Source of the DNA: Drosophila persimilis
Lineage: Eukaryota; Arthropoda; Insecta; Diptera; Drosophilidae
Assembly: GCF_003286085.1 (NCBI RefSeq)
Contig: NW_020825294.1
Span: 434,001-498,000, forward strand
Direction of reading: 5' to 3'
Length of the DNA stretch: 64,000 nucleotides
Part shown: positions 52,909-64,000 of the stretch, piece by piece
How positions within the stretch are numbered: the first letter of the stretch is position 1
How the letters are laid out: every line of letters begins with the position of its first letter
Program-made: the position numbers and the translations under genes
Notes under the pieces: generated by a model
Seen by the model: the letters and a program-made list of their open reading frames with translations, nothing else
The model's database searches: none
What the model was told of the DNA's origin: nothing

Positions 52909-53065
52909 GGCAGTCGGTGGATCCTTGGGTTCAGCGATGTGTGCGGCAATTGAAAAACTTTTCCATTGGCATCCGGAAAAGTGTAAGAAAAGTGGAAAAT
53001 TTGTTTACCGCCAAAAGGCAGAAGGCTGTATGCTCTGTATATGCCCTTGAAAGGGCCATTATCAG
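52909..53065 (+). other. Possible 5' non-coding exon with a small open frame
   Basis: Bounded by TTCTGCAG and ATCAG|GTGAGT, both strong. It holds a 37-codon ATG frame starting MCAAIEKLFHWHPEKC and ending CICP, and a second frame open through the donor. No downstream coding exon in phase was found to the window's end, so the gene, if real, has a very long intron or is cut by the window. Confidence 0.35.
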
Positions 53066-56000
53066 GTGAGTTATAGGTTTACGGGAGATGCATAAATAGG
53101 AAAAGTGCCAGAGTCTGCAGTTCTCTATCTTTAAACGCTCATAAGTATTGGAATTGGGATTTTAATCTCTCAACCTAAATGCATCTGTGCAAAAGCTTGC
53201 CAGGAATTTCCTTTGGCTGAACTGCGGCACAAAAGACTTGGGACTTTCTATTCAATTTTCATTCATTTGATGACGGGATTTTACTTAACTAATGCAAGCT
53301 TTTGGATACTCTTCTTTTCTCCACAAGAACCCTGAGCTGAATGGAATTATATTCCTAAAAATTAAAATTTTTCTCTTCCCCTTTTTTTTATTGTGTTTCT
53401 TATTTTATTACACCTCCATCATGCCCCTAGGGTATGTTAGGGTATGTTAAAATATTTGTAATTTGCAGCAGATGCAACTTTTTCCCTATTCAATTTTTTG
53501 TGTCTCTGCTGCTGCCGTTTTTCCTCACTGAAGCGTTAATGAAAAACTTTGACATGGAATAAGAAACTGCAGCAGCAGCTCAGAACTCACGGCAGAAGTT
53601 CTCACGGCAGAAATTCAGGAAAATAAAGCAAAGGAAATGGAAATGGAAAGGTAAAACATGAAGAAAATCTGATGAAAGAATAACAAGGCTACTACGAGTG
53701 CGAGTGCGAGTGCTCGGGTATTCCCCCTGGTTCCATGGCGGCAACATGGCGTATGATTAATGCTGCCCAAAGCCTGGCAGACGCCTCAATGAAAATCAAT
53801 TAATTAACGACAACAACAACAGGAGAAGGAGAAGAGGGAAACCCCGAAAGGGAAATGGAAAAACAAAAGGACACGCGCTCTTGTCTCCTCATGAATGAAT
53901 CAACCATTGAATGAATGAATGAGTGTAATGACTCTTTCATTAAGCACTGGACCGTGAATAAAGCATTGAGCAGCCAGTCAGCCACCCAAACAGTGTGGCA
54001 GAGAGGCAGATCATTGGGGCACAGTGAGAGGCAGGAGCGGCAGCAACAGGAGGGCACTGCATAAATTTCCATTTAGTTAGACAAATGTGACAAAACGGAA
54101 ATTGCAAACGGAGCACTTGGCAGCAGTTTCTCTCTCTCAGCAGCATTCCACTTCCTGTTGGCAGTCGGCTAGGAGTCCCAGAAGGCTGCCAGAAGCTGAA
54201 GCTGGCAGCCCATCCGAAGGATCCTCTCCTTTATTGGCATTTCGCAGCCTGGCATCTCTCCCCAGACGGTTAAATAAATGATGAACACGTTGAAGCATAT
54301 TGAAATGTAATTCATAACGTAGCAGCATCGCATCGCATCGCATCTCGTGTCCTGTTGCTGCTCCATGACTCCTTCTCCGTATTTGCGACATTACCTCTCC
54401 CTTTGCTCGGTATGTGTCGTTCCGCATTGCGCATACGTTGCACAGGATACGCCATTGGGCTGGGGCGGCCACTCTTTTCCACATTGATAATTGAATTATG
54501 CAACGGCCAGAGCTGCCATTGTAATTCAATTATGAACAGAAAGTGACTCGACAATGCCACCTGCAATCTCAAGGAAATTTATGAACTTCCACTGAATGGC
54601 ATGCCATAGATTCCTCAATATTTCATCTTCAGGTTAGGCAAACTCATGGTTTGTTTGCGGTTTGGCTTGGTTTCTCTCAGTAATTTGGTTAGTGTTTTGT
54701 AATTGAATGTTTCGCCTTCTTTGGCATCAATTAAGCCATGCGGTTAGGCAAATTTATTTACTAATTTCGCTTTTGACGTGAGGTGCATTGCATGTAAGGC
54801 ATCCTGTAATTTGAATCATTCAAATAAATTAAGTTTTCAATAATTTAAAAACTGTAAATCGACTAATGAGGTTTTAAACTGGTTAAGTAAATTAATGATC
54901 TGCTAGTAATGGCAACACTTAAATTCCAAATTTAATGCCATGCCAACCATGACTGTTTACTTCCCAATGCATTTGGGACTTCCTTGGCACTTTCTTTACC
55001 ACTTTAAAAACTGAAGTCCTTACTTCAAAAGGTATTCACAAATCAATGGACTGTCCTTCCTAAGTGATTTTATTACTCTTTCCTTTAGAACTTCCTTCAG
55101 AGAACAGATTAAATTCATATTTGTAATCAAATTATAAAAGTTTCAGGCAATAATCACTTGAATTTTTAAACATTAAAAAGTTTTGCACTTGCCATTTCCA
55201 TGGCATTTTTATCTTCGAAAAGAATCTTGATTGGCCAGTAGCAAACGGAAACTGAAACTGAAACTATTTAAACAGTCATCAATTTTGTAATGGAATTAAA
55301 AATATCAATTAAAATTTCACCAGCAAAAAGGGGCTGTGGGGCTGGTTATTTACTTGCATTTTCTCGTAATCCATTGGGGATTGAGTGGCCTTTTCAGTTT
55401 AAGTTCTTGACATATCGGCTTGCCACACATCTCTGACTCTGTGGAGAGAGGATAAGCCTTAAGTTTTGGTTCTGCCTCTGATGTCCGTACTTGTAGTTTC
55501 ACTTTCGGCCAGCTGTCTTGGCCTACAGCCCCGCACATTCCATTGGCCCCTAACTGAAAACTTTCATTGGCCACTTTTGGGTTCTGATTTCCTTCTTTTT
55601 TGGTTTTTTCTTTTTTCCGCTTCTTTCTTCTTCGGTTTCTGCTTGCATTACGCGCTGACAAACTTTATTATTTCGCTAAAAACTTTTTAATGACAAAATC
55701 AAATTGGTGCAGGCCGGGACAAAAAAAAGTTGTGGCCAAGAAAAGAAGGAAGCCAACAACTGTCGCTGTTTGCCATATAATTTGGGGCTTATTAAAGTGA
55801 ATCAGCAGAGTCCTGGGGCAGATGTTGAAAAATTAGAGGACATCATTTCATGTCAACTGCACTGTGAACGAATCGAATTTGATTTAACGCACGACATGAG
55901 CAGCAAAATTAGCTCTCCTCAAAGTGTTTCATGCCACATTAAGTTGCAACTACTTACCATCCAAATGCTCCTTTTCTCGGAGGGAACGCCCAGAGGACCA

Positions 56001-56442
56001 TACATTCTTTCATGAATGAATCATTCTTTCATTGTGTGGCAGTGGCATACAAAAGTGTCGGGCCATCAAGGATATTGAATTTAAAGCTCAAATGTTTATG
56101 TTTATCGATTATTCGATACACAAACACACACACGAATACACATATAGTTTTTCTTTCATTGATGAAGCATTTTTATGACACAGCAGAGAGTGGGGACAGT
56201 GCGGTACAGAAGTATATATACAAAATGTGCTATGAATGTGCTTCGACTTCTAAAGTATTTGTTTGTCGATGATTTCATTTAATCTCTAATCCCCAATTCT
56301 ATCTTATACCAAGAAAAACCAATAAACAACAAAACATATGGCCTAATTTTTCCAATAAACTCTCAATCGTTACTATATATAGCCGGCCGGCTTATAGCTG
56401 CGAACCGCACTGTAGACATGTGAGGAATGGACGGTCAAATGG
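53066..56442. other. Large non-coding stretch
   Basis: 3.4 kb without a supported gene. It includes a GAGTGC tandem near 53697-53715, GAATGAATGAAT runs near 53891-53921, and a GCATC pentamer tandem at about 54327-54345. It is possibly the long intron following the exon candidate at 52909-53065. Confidence 0.5.
54326..54345. repeat. GCATC tandem repeat
   Basis: Four copies of the pentamer GCATC. Confidence 0.8.
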
Positions 56443-56591
56443 TTATGTGGTCGTTCCATCAAATGCCCCGACAGCCGGGTGCTGGTAGGAGGAGGAGCGT
56501 CCATCGAAGACATCGAAGTGGATGAGTTCTTGCGAGGGTGTCGTCGGTTGTGGCTTCGTCCATCCCCCCCTTAATGGCCGCAGCCCCATCT
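56443..56591 (-). CDS. Candidate terminal coding exon, unknown product
   Basis: On the minus strand the acceptor CCCCGCTTCCAG precedes an open frame of about 49 codons ending SQELIHFDVFDGRSSSYQ...AVGAFDGTTT and a TAA at 56445-56443. Most codons end in C or G, as in fly genes, and the composition differs from chance frames nearby. Such a short C-terminal exon would belong to a minus-strand gene whose earlier exons lie to the right, beyond or within large introns. I found no upstream exon to pair with it, and I do not recognise the sequence. Confidence 0.35.
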
Positions 56592-59500
56592 CTGGAAGCG
56601 GGGATAATTGCAAACTATTTGTCCGGACCCCACAGAAAGAAAAAGGTTTCTCCCTGGTGTAGAAATAAGCGGGCCCCCATAAAAACGAAACTAAAATGCA
56701 ATTTTTTAGTGAATTAATGTGCTGGGAAGGATTGGAAGGTTGCCATGCCCGAACAGGCATTACCATCAATCAAAGGCTTGTCAATTTAGAGGGGGAACAG
56801 GGCAGAGTCAGGGGCGGAAAGCTACATGTTGCAATGCAAAATCAATAAAGAGGAGGAGGATGGAGGAGGAGGTGGGGCCCTGTGACTCATTTATTTAAAC
56901 AATCAGTCCGGAAGCCGAGCCAAATGTGACTCAAAACTACATTTGTTAGACCCGTTTAAGGGGGGATATTTTCTATCTTTTTTCCATTTCTTTTTATGCT
57001 TTGTGTACCCTTGTAGAGGACATAACGACGTTGAGGAGAGGTTGGCAATGAGGGAAGAGAGGATTTTCAATTGCTTTAACTATATTTTTGATTAGAATCA
57101 ACAATAGATCCCACTGCCTCTCGTTCCCATGCGAACAAGTCTTTCAGTTTCGTGGATATATCATCTTGAGGTACTTTTCATGGCAATCATCGCTTAATCA
57201 TCGCCAATCTATGTGGGAAAACTGTTTTTATTTTAATGACATTCCAATAAAAATCGCATCCCTATTAAATTGTGTATTCATTGAAATCCTATATCCATTA
57301 GGAGGGTATCTACAACTTCGTCTCCAAATCTGTCTTTCCTGCCTCTTTTTTGGAAGGTTTTTTGGTTTTTCCCAGCCCACATGTGTCCCCCACCCACTTT
57401 TGGCCATAAATCTTCTTGGGGCTGACACACAGAGGAAAGCAAAAAGTTGCAAAATTTTCGTCAAGACTTGTACTCGTATTTGTGTTTTGGCATATGATTG
57501 ATGTTGCCCAAAAAGGGATGCAAAGAAGGGGTTTCTCCTGAGTGGCGGGAAGGGGCTTTGGTTTGCCTTTAATTACTCGAGTGTTGCTAATTTAATTAAA
57601 CACAGGCCATCAACAATTGGAAATGATTATCTGTGAAGGGAAAATATGCATTCTTTTGCGCACAACAAAAGCTAATGAGTCTTTCGTTGGTCGGTTTTTC
57701 CCACTTTGTCCCTGTCTGTGGCAGGCTTACCAGCAACGGCACTCCAACTGACGCTGAGAAATTGCCAGAGCCATGAAATTAAAAATAACTCAAGCAAAAA
57801 TTCTCGAGAAACAAAAGCAAAACTGGCAATTTATGAAGCCCCTGCTCTGCTCGTGCGCCACCTCGACACCCCCGGCCGAAGCCTGTTCTTGGCCCAAAGC
57901 AAACACAAAAGGCTTAAAGTATTGTTAACCCAAAAGAGCCCAGATTTCTACCTCTCATTCTCTGGTTCCTCTGGTTCTGGTTCTGGCTCTGGTTTCTCCC
58001 TCTCTATTCTTAAACAAAAGCTGGCAAAGCAAAAGCAAACGAAAAATTCGTTAGTAGGTTGATTTATCATCGACAGTTGCTCTCTCCAAATGCTCTGGGG
58101 GCTTCAATGGGTGCTGGATATGGGCCAGCAGGGGCTATTGCTTTGAGATCCTGCTCTAGGTAAGTTGCCCGCGCCACAAAGTAATTCAATAACAGCCAAG
58201 TAGTCGGCCATTGTGGGACAAAGGCGTACAGAATGCGAGTAAATTGTGATATAAATCAGAAAATAGCAAAACAAAAAAAAAATAAGGCAAAAAGAAGGAT
58301 CAGAAGGAGCTAGAACGGAGAACCATAAAAATATCCCATGTTGGCAACTGACAGGCGGCACCACCGCGCCATCCACACAAAACAACAGCCAGGAAAAATC
58401 TGAAATTGTAACTCGTTAGAAGTTTTCTTTCGGTCACAGAACCAGAGTCGAGTCTCAACCGAAATGAGTAAAAGGCAACAAGCAAAAATCAAAGGAGTCT
58501 TTCTGGTTCTCGGGATGTTTGACCAGGCAACGAGGTGGGGCTAAGCAGTTTTGGGAGAGATATTTTACACCCTAGAATTATACCAATATGGGGTTTAATC
58601 AAAGGAAATACGGAATATTCTATAGAATTGGGAGCCTTAAAAAAGGTTTGCTTAAAAAAAATATATATAAAACGATTTTTATTGATATTTGAATTTAAAA
58701 TAGAAAGAGGCTTAGGATCTTCCAGAGAAAGTAATCTTTGATTAGGAACAATATTTTTAACGAATTTTTTATTCTGTGGAAAGGGAATCAAATTGTCAAA
58801 TTACTATTTATCTACTTAATTTTCATTATACTCTCTTCTTCCATATACCATTTTCTCCCCTCCAAAACACTTCAATCTGCCCTAATTCTTTGCCAAAAAA
58901 CAAATCCGCAGCAATTTGTCTTAGCAAAAAAAAGAATATTATTTAAATGTCTGTTAATAATTGTCCATAGTATATCATACATACATATATGGACCTATGT
59001 ACTCCCATATATGTAGTGTTGATGAATGGCTCTAAAATGAAGTTTAATTAAATTTTCTCAACCAAAACAGAAAGTCATAAATAAGTTGAATAGCGGACAC
59101 CATGGGCCGTATGCGTGATGGCGGTCGAACAGTAGCACAAAAATTATAATTAAAACTTGTTTAAAGACACATACACATATATCGTATATTCGTATAAATA
59201 TATGTATATTCTTTGCTAGCTTTGTTGCATTTAAAGGGTGACAGGAGAGGTCCAACAAGAGCAACAAAAATACACGGACGAGAGTGGAAACAGCTGAAAG
59301 TCGCACAAAAGTAGGCAACACTTACACGAATAGACCTCTCGATGTGTTGGGCATACATGCATATGTATATGGATGTTTGGCATGAATGGAAAAGTTTATG
59401 TAGCACTAAAACAACAAATCAAACAATGGCTGTGCTGTGCTGTGGGTTCTGCAGAGTGTATGTGAGATGCTCCACTCGGGGTAGGGTTAGGGGAATGTTT

Positions 59501-59813
59501 TGAGGATTGGGTGGAGATGCAAATGTTTCTGTTAAACTTTCTTTAATAAATAACAACTCAACTTCTGGCCAGAAGAATGACCAGCAAAACCAGCACTTTT
59601 CTTCTCAATTTCGAAAAAGCCAATCGCACTGCATTTAAAATGCACAGACACACATCCATTTAGAGAGACGTCTCCTCTCCAGTATCATTTGCTTGTGCAT
59701 CCCCATATTTGCTGTTGCTCGTATCTTTTGTGGAAATCCCTTACCCTCCATCCTAAAACATTTTCGTTGTGGTTTCTCGTTTTCATTTCATTTTGGACAC
59801 CAGACTCTAGCCA

Positions 59814-59837
59814 GCACACACACACACACACACACAC
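59814..59837. repeat. CA microsatellite
   Basis: About twelve CA units. Frames reading HTHTHT or CVCVCV across it are artefacts of this repeat. Confidence 0.9.
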
Positions 59838-62767
59838 GACAGCCATATTTTGCTCCGTCTGTTGTTTGTCCTTTGGCTCTGGTTCTGGCTCTCGCTCTGT
59901 GTCTTTCCTGTATCGTACACTGGTTTCCACAGTTGTCCCAACGTGTTCCGTGTTCCGTGTTCCTCTGTGCCTGTTCAAACAAGCAAAGTGACATATGTTT
60001 GCCCCGTTTTGGCCGAAAAGCACTTGGGTCAGAAATGCTTTCTTAGTGGCGTATGCGTAACTTTCCAGAGAGAGCACTCGCAGAGCAGAGTTTACGGAAA
60101 ATTGCATTTACCTTTGGGGAGTAAAAAATGCATAAAACTGTGTGCTTTGCTTTCAAATCAATAATTGAATACAAAACTTTTCTGCCAACATATTTTTGAG
60201 AGAGAGAAATTCGGTTTTCTGTTCTGTTGTGGAATTTAATTTTGCATTTGTTTTCTGATGGTTGTGTGTGTGTGGCCGACCAGCCTGTGGCCAATAAACG
60301 TGACACGGCCACGTTCCCTGGCTTTCCGGCTTAAGTCTTTATGTAAATATGTCCCATCCATTGCCCTCCCTCTCTATGTGGCTGGCCTGGGGCTGGGGCT
60401 GGGTCCGGGGATTGTCTCCCACATTTGCTGCAGCTTGAGAGCCTCCGGCAGCAAACCCTGTGGCAGCTGCAGCAACATTGATGCACGTACGACCATAAAT
60501 AATCGCCGGAATGGGCCTGAGAAAGATCCCCAAAATTGTGTTAGCCCCCAGGGCTGAAGGGCACTAACATTGGATTTGTGTCGGTTAATAATCCGCCGAG
60601 GAATGGTGCGAGTAGGTTCGTGATTTCAGGGATTATCTCCTCCTAAAGTTAAACTTTAGTTTGTTGACACTCCTTTTAATTTGTTCACTTACTTAACTGC
60701 ATACAGCTGTCAGGGCCCTGGAGCCAGACACTACACAATGTTAGACACAATTAAGCTTTAATTAGAAATAACTTGGGGGTTCGAAGGAAAACGAACAGGA
60801 ACAGGGGGGCTCCCAACGAAGCAAAGAACACTGCAATTTCCACTTCAGAGCAGCAGATCGCAGCGGAAGCAGTAACAGCAGTTGGGTTTATTTTTGTGGC
60901 TGCCATGTGGTACTATACTGTATAGTATATACACATCTGTATTCTATATAGACAGAGCCTTCTCGGCGTCGTATATTTGTAGAGCATTTGCACACATGTC
61001 GGGGCAGGGGTAGAGGGAAATGCTTGGCATTGTCAGACATGGGATTGCAAAGTTAATTTGCAATTGAAATTGAAAAAATAGAAAATGTCGACCGAAATTC
61101 ACTTAACACACAGCTCCTTGTGCTCCTCCTCACAGACAAGACGAGCCGAGATGGTACCACTTAGATATATAGTATATATATCCGCTTGTCCATCCATGTC
61201 CTTTCATTGTCCTTGGCTTGGGCTTTGCGCTGCAATCAAAACCGGAAGCCAAACTTAATTCCGGCCAAGTTTTGCCATCATTTAAGCATTTATAATCGCA
61301 AAATGTTGCTGCATAAATTAGACAAAAGGCATAAACTGCCAGAGTACAGTCACTGCTGATTGTATGCGCATAAATTGAGCTAAATTGCGCTGCCAGCTAA
61401 TTATTATGCGACGGTCCAGTAGAGTCCAGCTCCAGTACCCCTCTGCAGTGCCTCTACCCTCAGCCGTGACCTCACTCAACGGGGGACCAGCGGAGGAGGA
61501 GCAGAAGAGCCAGCTGGATTAACTCTTGATTAGGCAGTTAGCCGCCGCTTCTGGAATGGAAGTGGAAAGGAGTGGCGTGGAGCGTTATAAAAGCGGCAAA
61601 AATAGAACTCATAAAACGTTAATTGTCAGTAAATAGAGCTGCAGCTTGACCATAAAACTCTTGCAATGAAAAACGGAAGGGAATAAAGTTTCAGCTGCAA
61701 TGCGAAGAATTAATACGCTTTTGGGAGATGAAGAAAGGATTGTGGTATGGGACATTGTAATGATAAAGAGCACGTAAGTACTCCAATACGGAGAATTGTA
61801 TGTATATGTATTTATTAACCTTTTCTATGGATAATATTAATGGTTTTTAGTAGGTAAACAAAGGAAATACTCCTGTTTCAGATGTTAAGACTCTGAAATA
61901 TATACTCTGTACTTCGTATTGTATAGAAGTACCTTCTGTTTCCTTTCGTATTATGTATATCGCAATGCTCCGATTTCTCCACCATTCCCCAATATGACAT
62001 ACATATGAACCATTTGCCAAATCCCCCGATAATTACGTAGCCACCCCTGAGAGGGTATAATCGTTCCCGTTGATTCCGCAATTGTTGGCCTTAATGACAC
62101 ATTCAAGGGAGCTTTTGGCATTACGCATCGGTGTAAAGCATTGCTCATAAAGAGCAGCTTTTATCATCGCTCTATTTGCAGCACTTGGATAGCAATTGGG
62201 TGAAGAGGCGGGAAATAGTTCCCTCCCCGCAACACCGAGTGCAGTTTCTGCTTTATTCATTTATGATAAATTATTGCATGAACTTTTCATTGGACTTATT
62301 AAAGGACAGGGACAGAGCAGGCGGGGAGAGCTGCCAATAATAGAACATAAGCTGGGGATAATATTCAAATTGACTGGCCAGCCGCAGTTCATGGTTGAAC
62401 AACGACAATTAAGCCAAATGTGTAATTATGAAATAAATTATCGGGCAGCCAGAGCGAAGCCAGATGGCAGCTGCTGCTGTCGGGGATTCAGGGACTCATA
62501 TGTACTCAGGATAAATGCAAATTTCGAGCTCTAAATCCCCTGGATTGGGTTCTCTTGCTATCATTTACATCAAAGACCTATCAGTGCCTGCGCTGTGCGA
62601 GTGCCAATCATTTGAAAACCAAAACTTAAAGCAATCAAAACCCCAAAGAAAACAAGAAGCCCCTCCCCAAGCGAAACGGGGAAAATGGGAAGCCTAAGAA
62701 TACCAAAAGAATGTGCGGAAAACACTGAAGAAAACAGAACAATAAATGAAGGGAGGAAGGGATTGGA

Positions 62768-62812
62768 TGGCATGGCATGGTAGCGCATGGCAAGGCTTGG
62801 CATGGGGCTGGT
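62768..62812. repeat. GGCATG-type degenerate tandem
   Basis: Repeated GGCATGGCATGG... units with substitutions, seen directly. Confidence 0.65.
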
Positions 62813-64000
62813 GAGGAATGTTGGGGTCACATGGCAGAAAGGATTACACGTGGCTGGGACAAGAAATCCCCGCTTGGGCCACTTGGGCACGCTGTTGGCG
62901 GCTCCTTCACCGGAACTGCCTGGCCAAGCAAAAGACAAAACAGAATCAGCCAAGAAAATGGCGACTGGGGACCCGGAAATGCGATAGCCAGAGAGCAGTA
63001 CAGCACAGATACAACCACAAAAAAAAAACCAAATACAAAAATGGCGCAGAAACACGCATGATGTTAGGGCCTAATCACAGCTGATTTGGACAGTTCTGGA
63101 TTTGATTCACAAAACGGATTTGACAGATCTAAGAGGAGGAGAGCACCACACACCTTTAAAGATACTTTATCCAGCTGCCAATAGATTTAAATGGTTTTCT
63201 ATAATTTAATAAAGCGATAGTGGCAAGAGAGAGAGCCCACAACGAATAATGTTGATGTGTGGGAGGAACATTTTATTGCCTTTGAGACAGCTGTTGCATT
63301 TTATCTGATTGGCAAAGTGCCAGTGAGGCATAAATGTGGAATGATGTAGTCGCAATCATCCGAGAATGTGGACGATGAAGTGTAGTTTAAAGATGTTGCT
63401 ATTTAATTCAGTAACTGAACAATTTAAAGAGAATTTATGTGAAACTTTAGCGGTATATCCAAAGTACAATATACTTTTACATTCCTTTCCATCTAATGCT
63501 TCAGAATCCACCGAAATCCCCGAGATACCAGTTCTCAGAACACACCCCAAGCCTCCCAGAACTACGAGCAGATGAAAAAACCTGTGGAAATGAAGCTTAG
63601 CCCAATGGTTTCTCTTCCTCCCACCCCCACGAAAAAAAACCCACCCCCAGCTAACCGTATGAACCAAATTTCGAGGAGAAAATCTGTGCTCCCATTTGGG
63701 AGCAGCGCACAATTTCCGGTAACAAGCAGAGCTAACGTTAACTCCACATAAAAAAAAAATATGTGCGAAATTGCTGTACAACATTCCGCTTGCCATTTTG
63801 TTGGGATGGGATGATGATGATCTCTAGTGCCGCCGCTCGTTATGCAATCAAAATGCAATTAGCAAAGAGAGTTAATTAATTGCATTTTTACATCACACAA
63901 ACACACACGCACACACATGGCAGAAGGGGGGAGAGGCACACGCAGACATCCTTCCAGCTAGATGAAGTTTTGCACGTGTATACTTTAGTGGAACACGTGT

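Larger units (their letters stand above)
56592..64000. other. Right non-coding region
   Basis: 7.4 kb with no convincing coding exon on either strand. It has simple repeats (TCTGGT/GGTTCT near 57961-57995, CA at 59814-59837, GGCATG near 62768-62810), several AT-rich tracts, and a GAGAGGGTATAA motif near 62049 like the ends of dispersed repeats. It is probably intergenic or intronic. Confidence 0.5.

Noticed and set aside
52878-53069. 63-codon basic frame as a protein-coding gene
   Set aside because: It has no ATG within the exon in that frame and does not join in phase with the preceding exon candidate.
57706-58062. 118-codon plus-strand frame with a GSGSGSG stretch
   Set aside because: The stretch comes from a GGTTCT/TCTGGT simple repeat. 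No splice or domain support.
59685-60107. Frames with CVCVCV or HTHTHT stretches
   Set aside because: Artefacts of the CA microsatellite. The same applies at 47624-47872, except for the real exon end at 47796.
1-64000. CRISPR arrays, bacterial operons, ribosome binding sites or prophage
   Set aside because: The sequence is eukaryotic, with spliced genes. No array of regularly spaced direct repeats was seen.
1-64000. tRNA and rRNA genes
   Set aside because: I looked for GGTTCGAAnCC-type B boxes with a matching A box and acceptor stem and saw none. A covariance-model scan would be decisive.

Overview
The window looks like euchromatic DNA of a Drosophila species. It has short introns (about 55-90 nt) with GTAAGT/GTGAGT donors, TCAGTT-type initiators, CA/GA/CAG microsatellites, and a dispersed repeat whose sequence I know from fly genomes. 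Several genes (the C1GalTA-type galactosyltransferase, the two-domain adenylate kinase, the rolling-stone-like protein) are ones I associate with D. melanogaster chromosome arm 2L around 29F-30A. Muller element B is therefore likely, but that is from memory and not shown by the sequence. I could not fix the species.

Layout. 1-3841: mostly non-coding, with weak hints of minus-strand first exons. 3842-4429 (-): a janus/ocnus-type phosphohistidine phosphatase-like gene. Just upstream of it lies a 46-bp-stem inverted repeat (4513-4628). 5166-7245 (+): a rolling-stone family multipass membrane protein. 10628-14830 (+): an eight-exon protein with two adenylate-kinase-like domains and a likely acylated N terminus.

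15140-34194: a tandem cluster of seven DUF229 (alkaline-phosphatase/sulfatase-fold) paralogues, five on minus and two on plus, here called A to G from left to right. An intronless proteasome beta1-like gene (19993-20709, -) sits between copies B and C. Copies B to E are type II membrane proteins that keep the family motifs. Copies A, F and G look secreted and have lost putative metal-binding or catalytic residues, and F and G also carry very basic tails. B and C share near-identical blocks inside otherwise diverged sequence.

38932-40501 (+): a two-membrane-segment protein with a DUF4793/APD-like ectodomain and two furin-type sites. 47796-48447 (-): a small membrane-protein gene whose exons do not join in one clean frame. 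50211-51501 (+): core 1 beta-1,3-galactosyltransferase (C1GalTA), apparently with a GC-AG last intron. 51502-64000: largely non-coding and AT-rich, with possible 5' non-coding exons (52664-53065, +) and one candidate terminal coding exon (56443-56591, -), probably intergenic sequence or large introns.

The genes do not form one pathway. The clearest theme is local duplication followed by divergence in the DUF229 array, with genes of types often used in the male germline (janus-like, extra proteasome subunit) embedded nearby. All exon models come from reading splice signals and frames by eye. Exon sums were checked to be divisible by three wherever a complete CDS is claimed.
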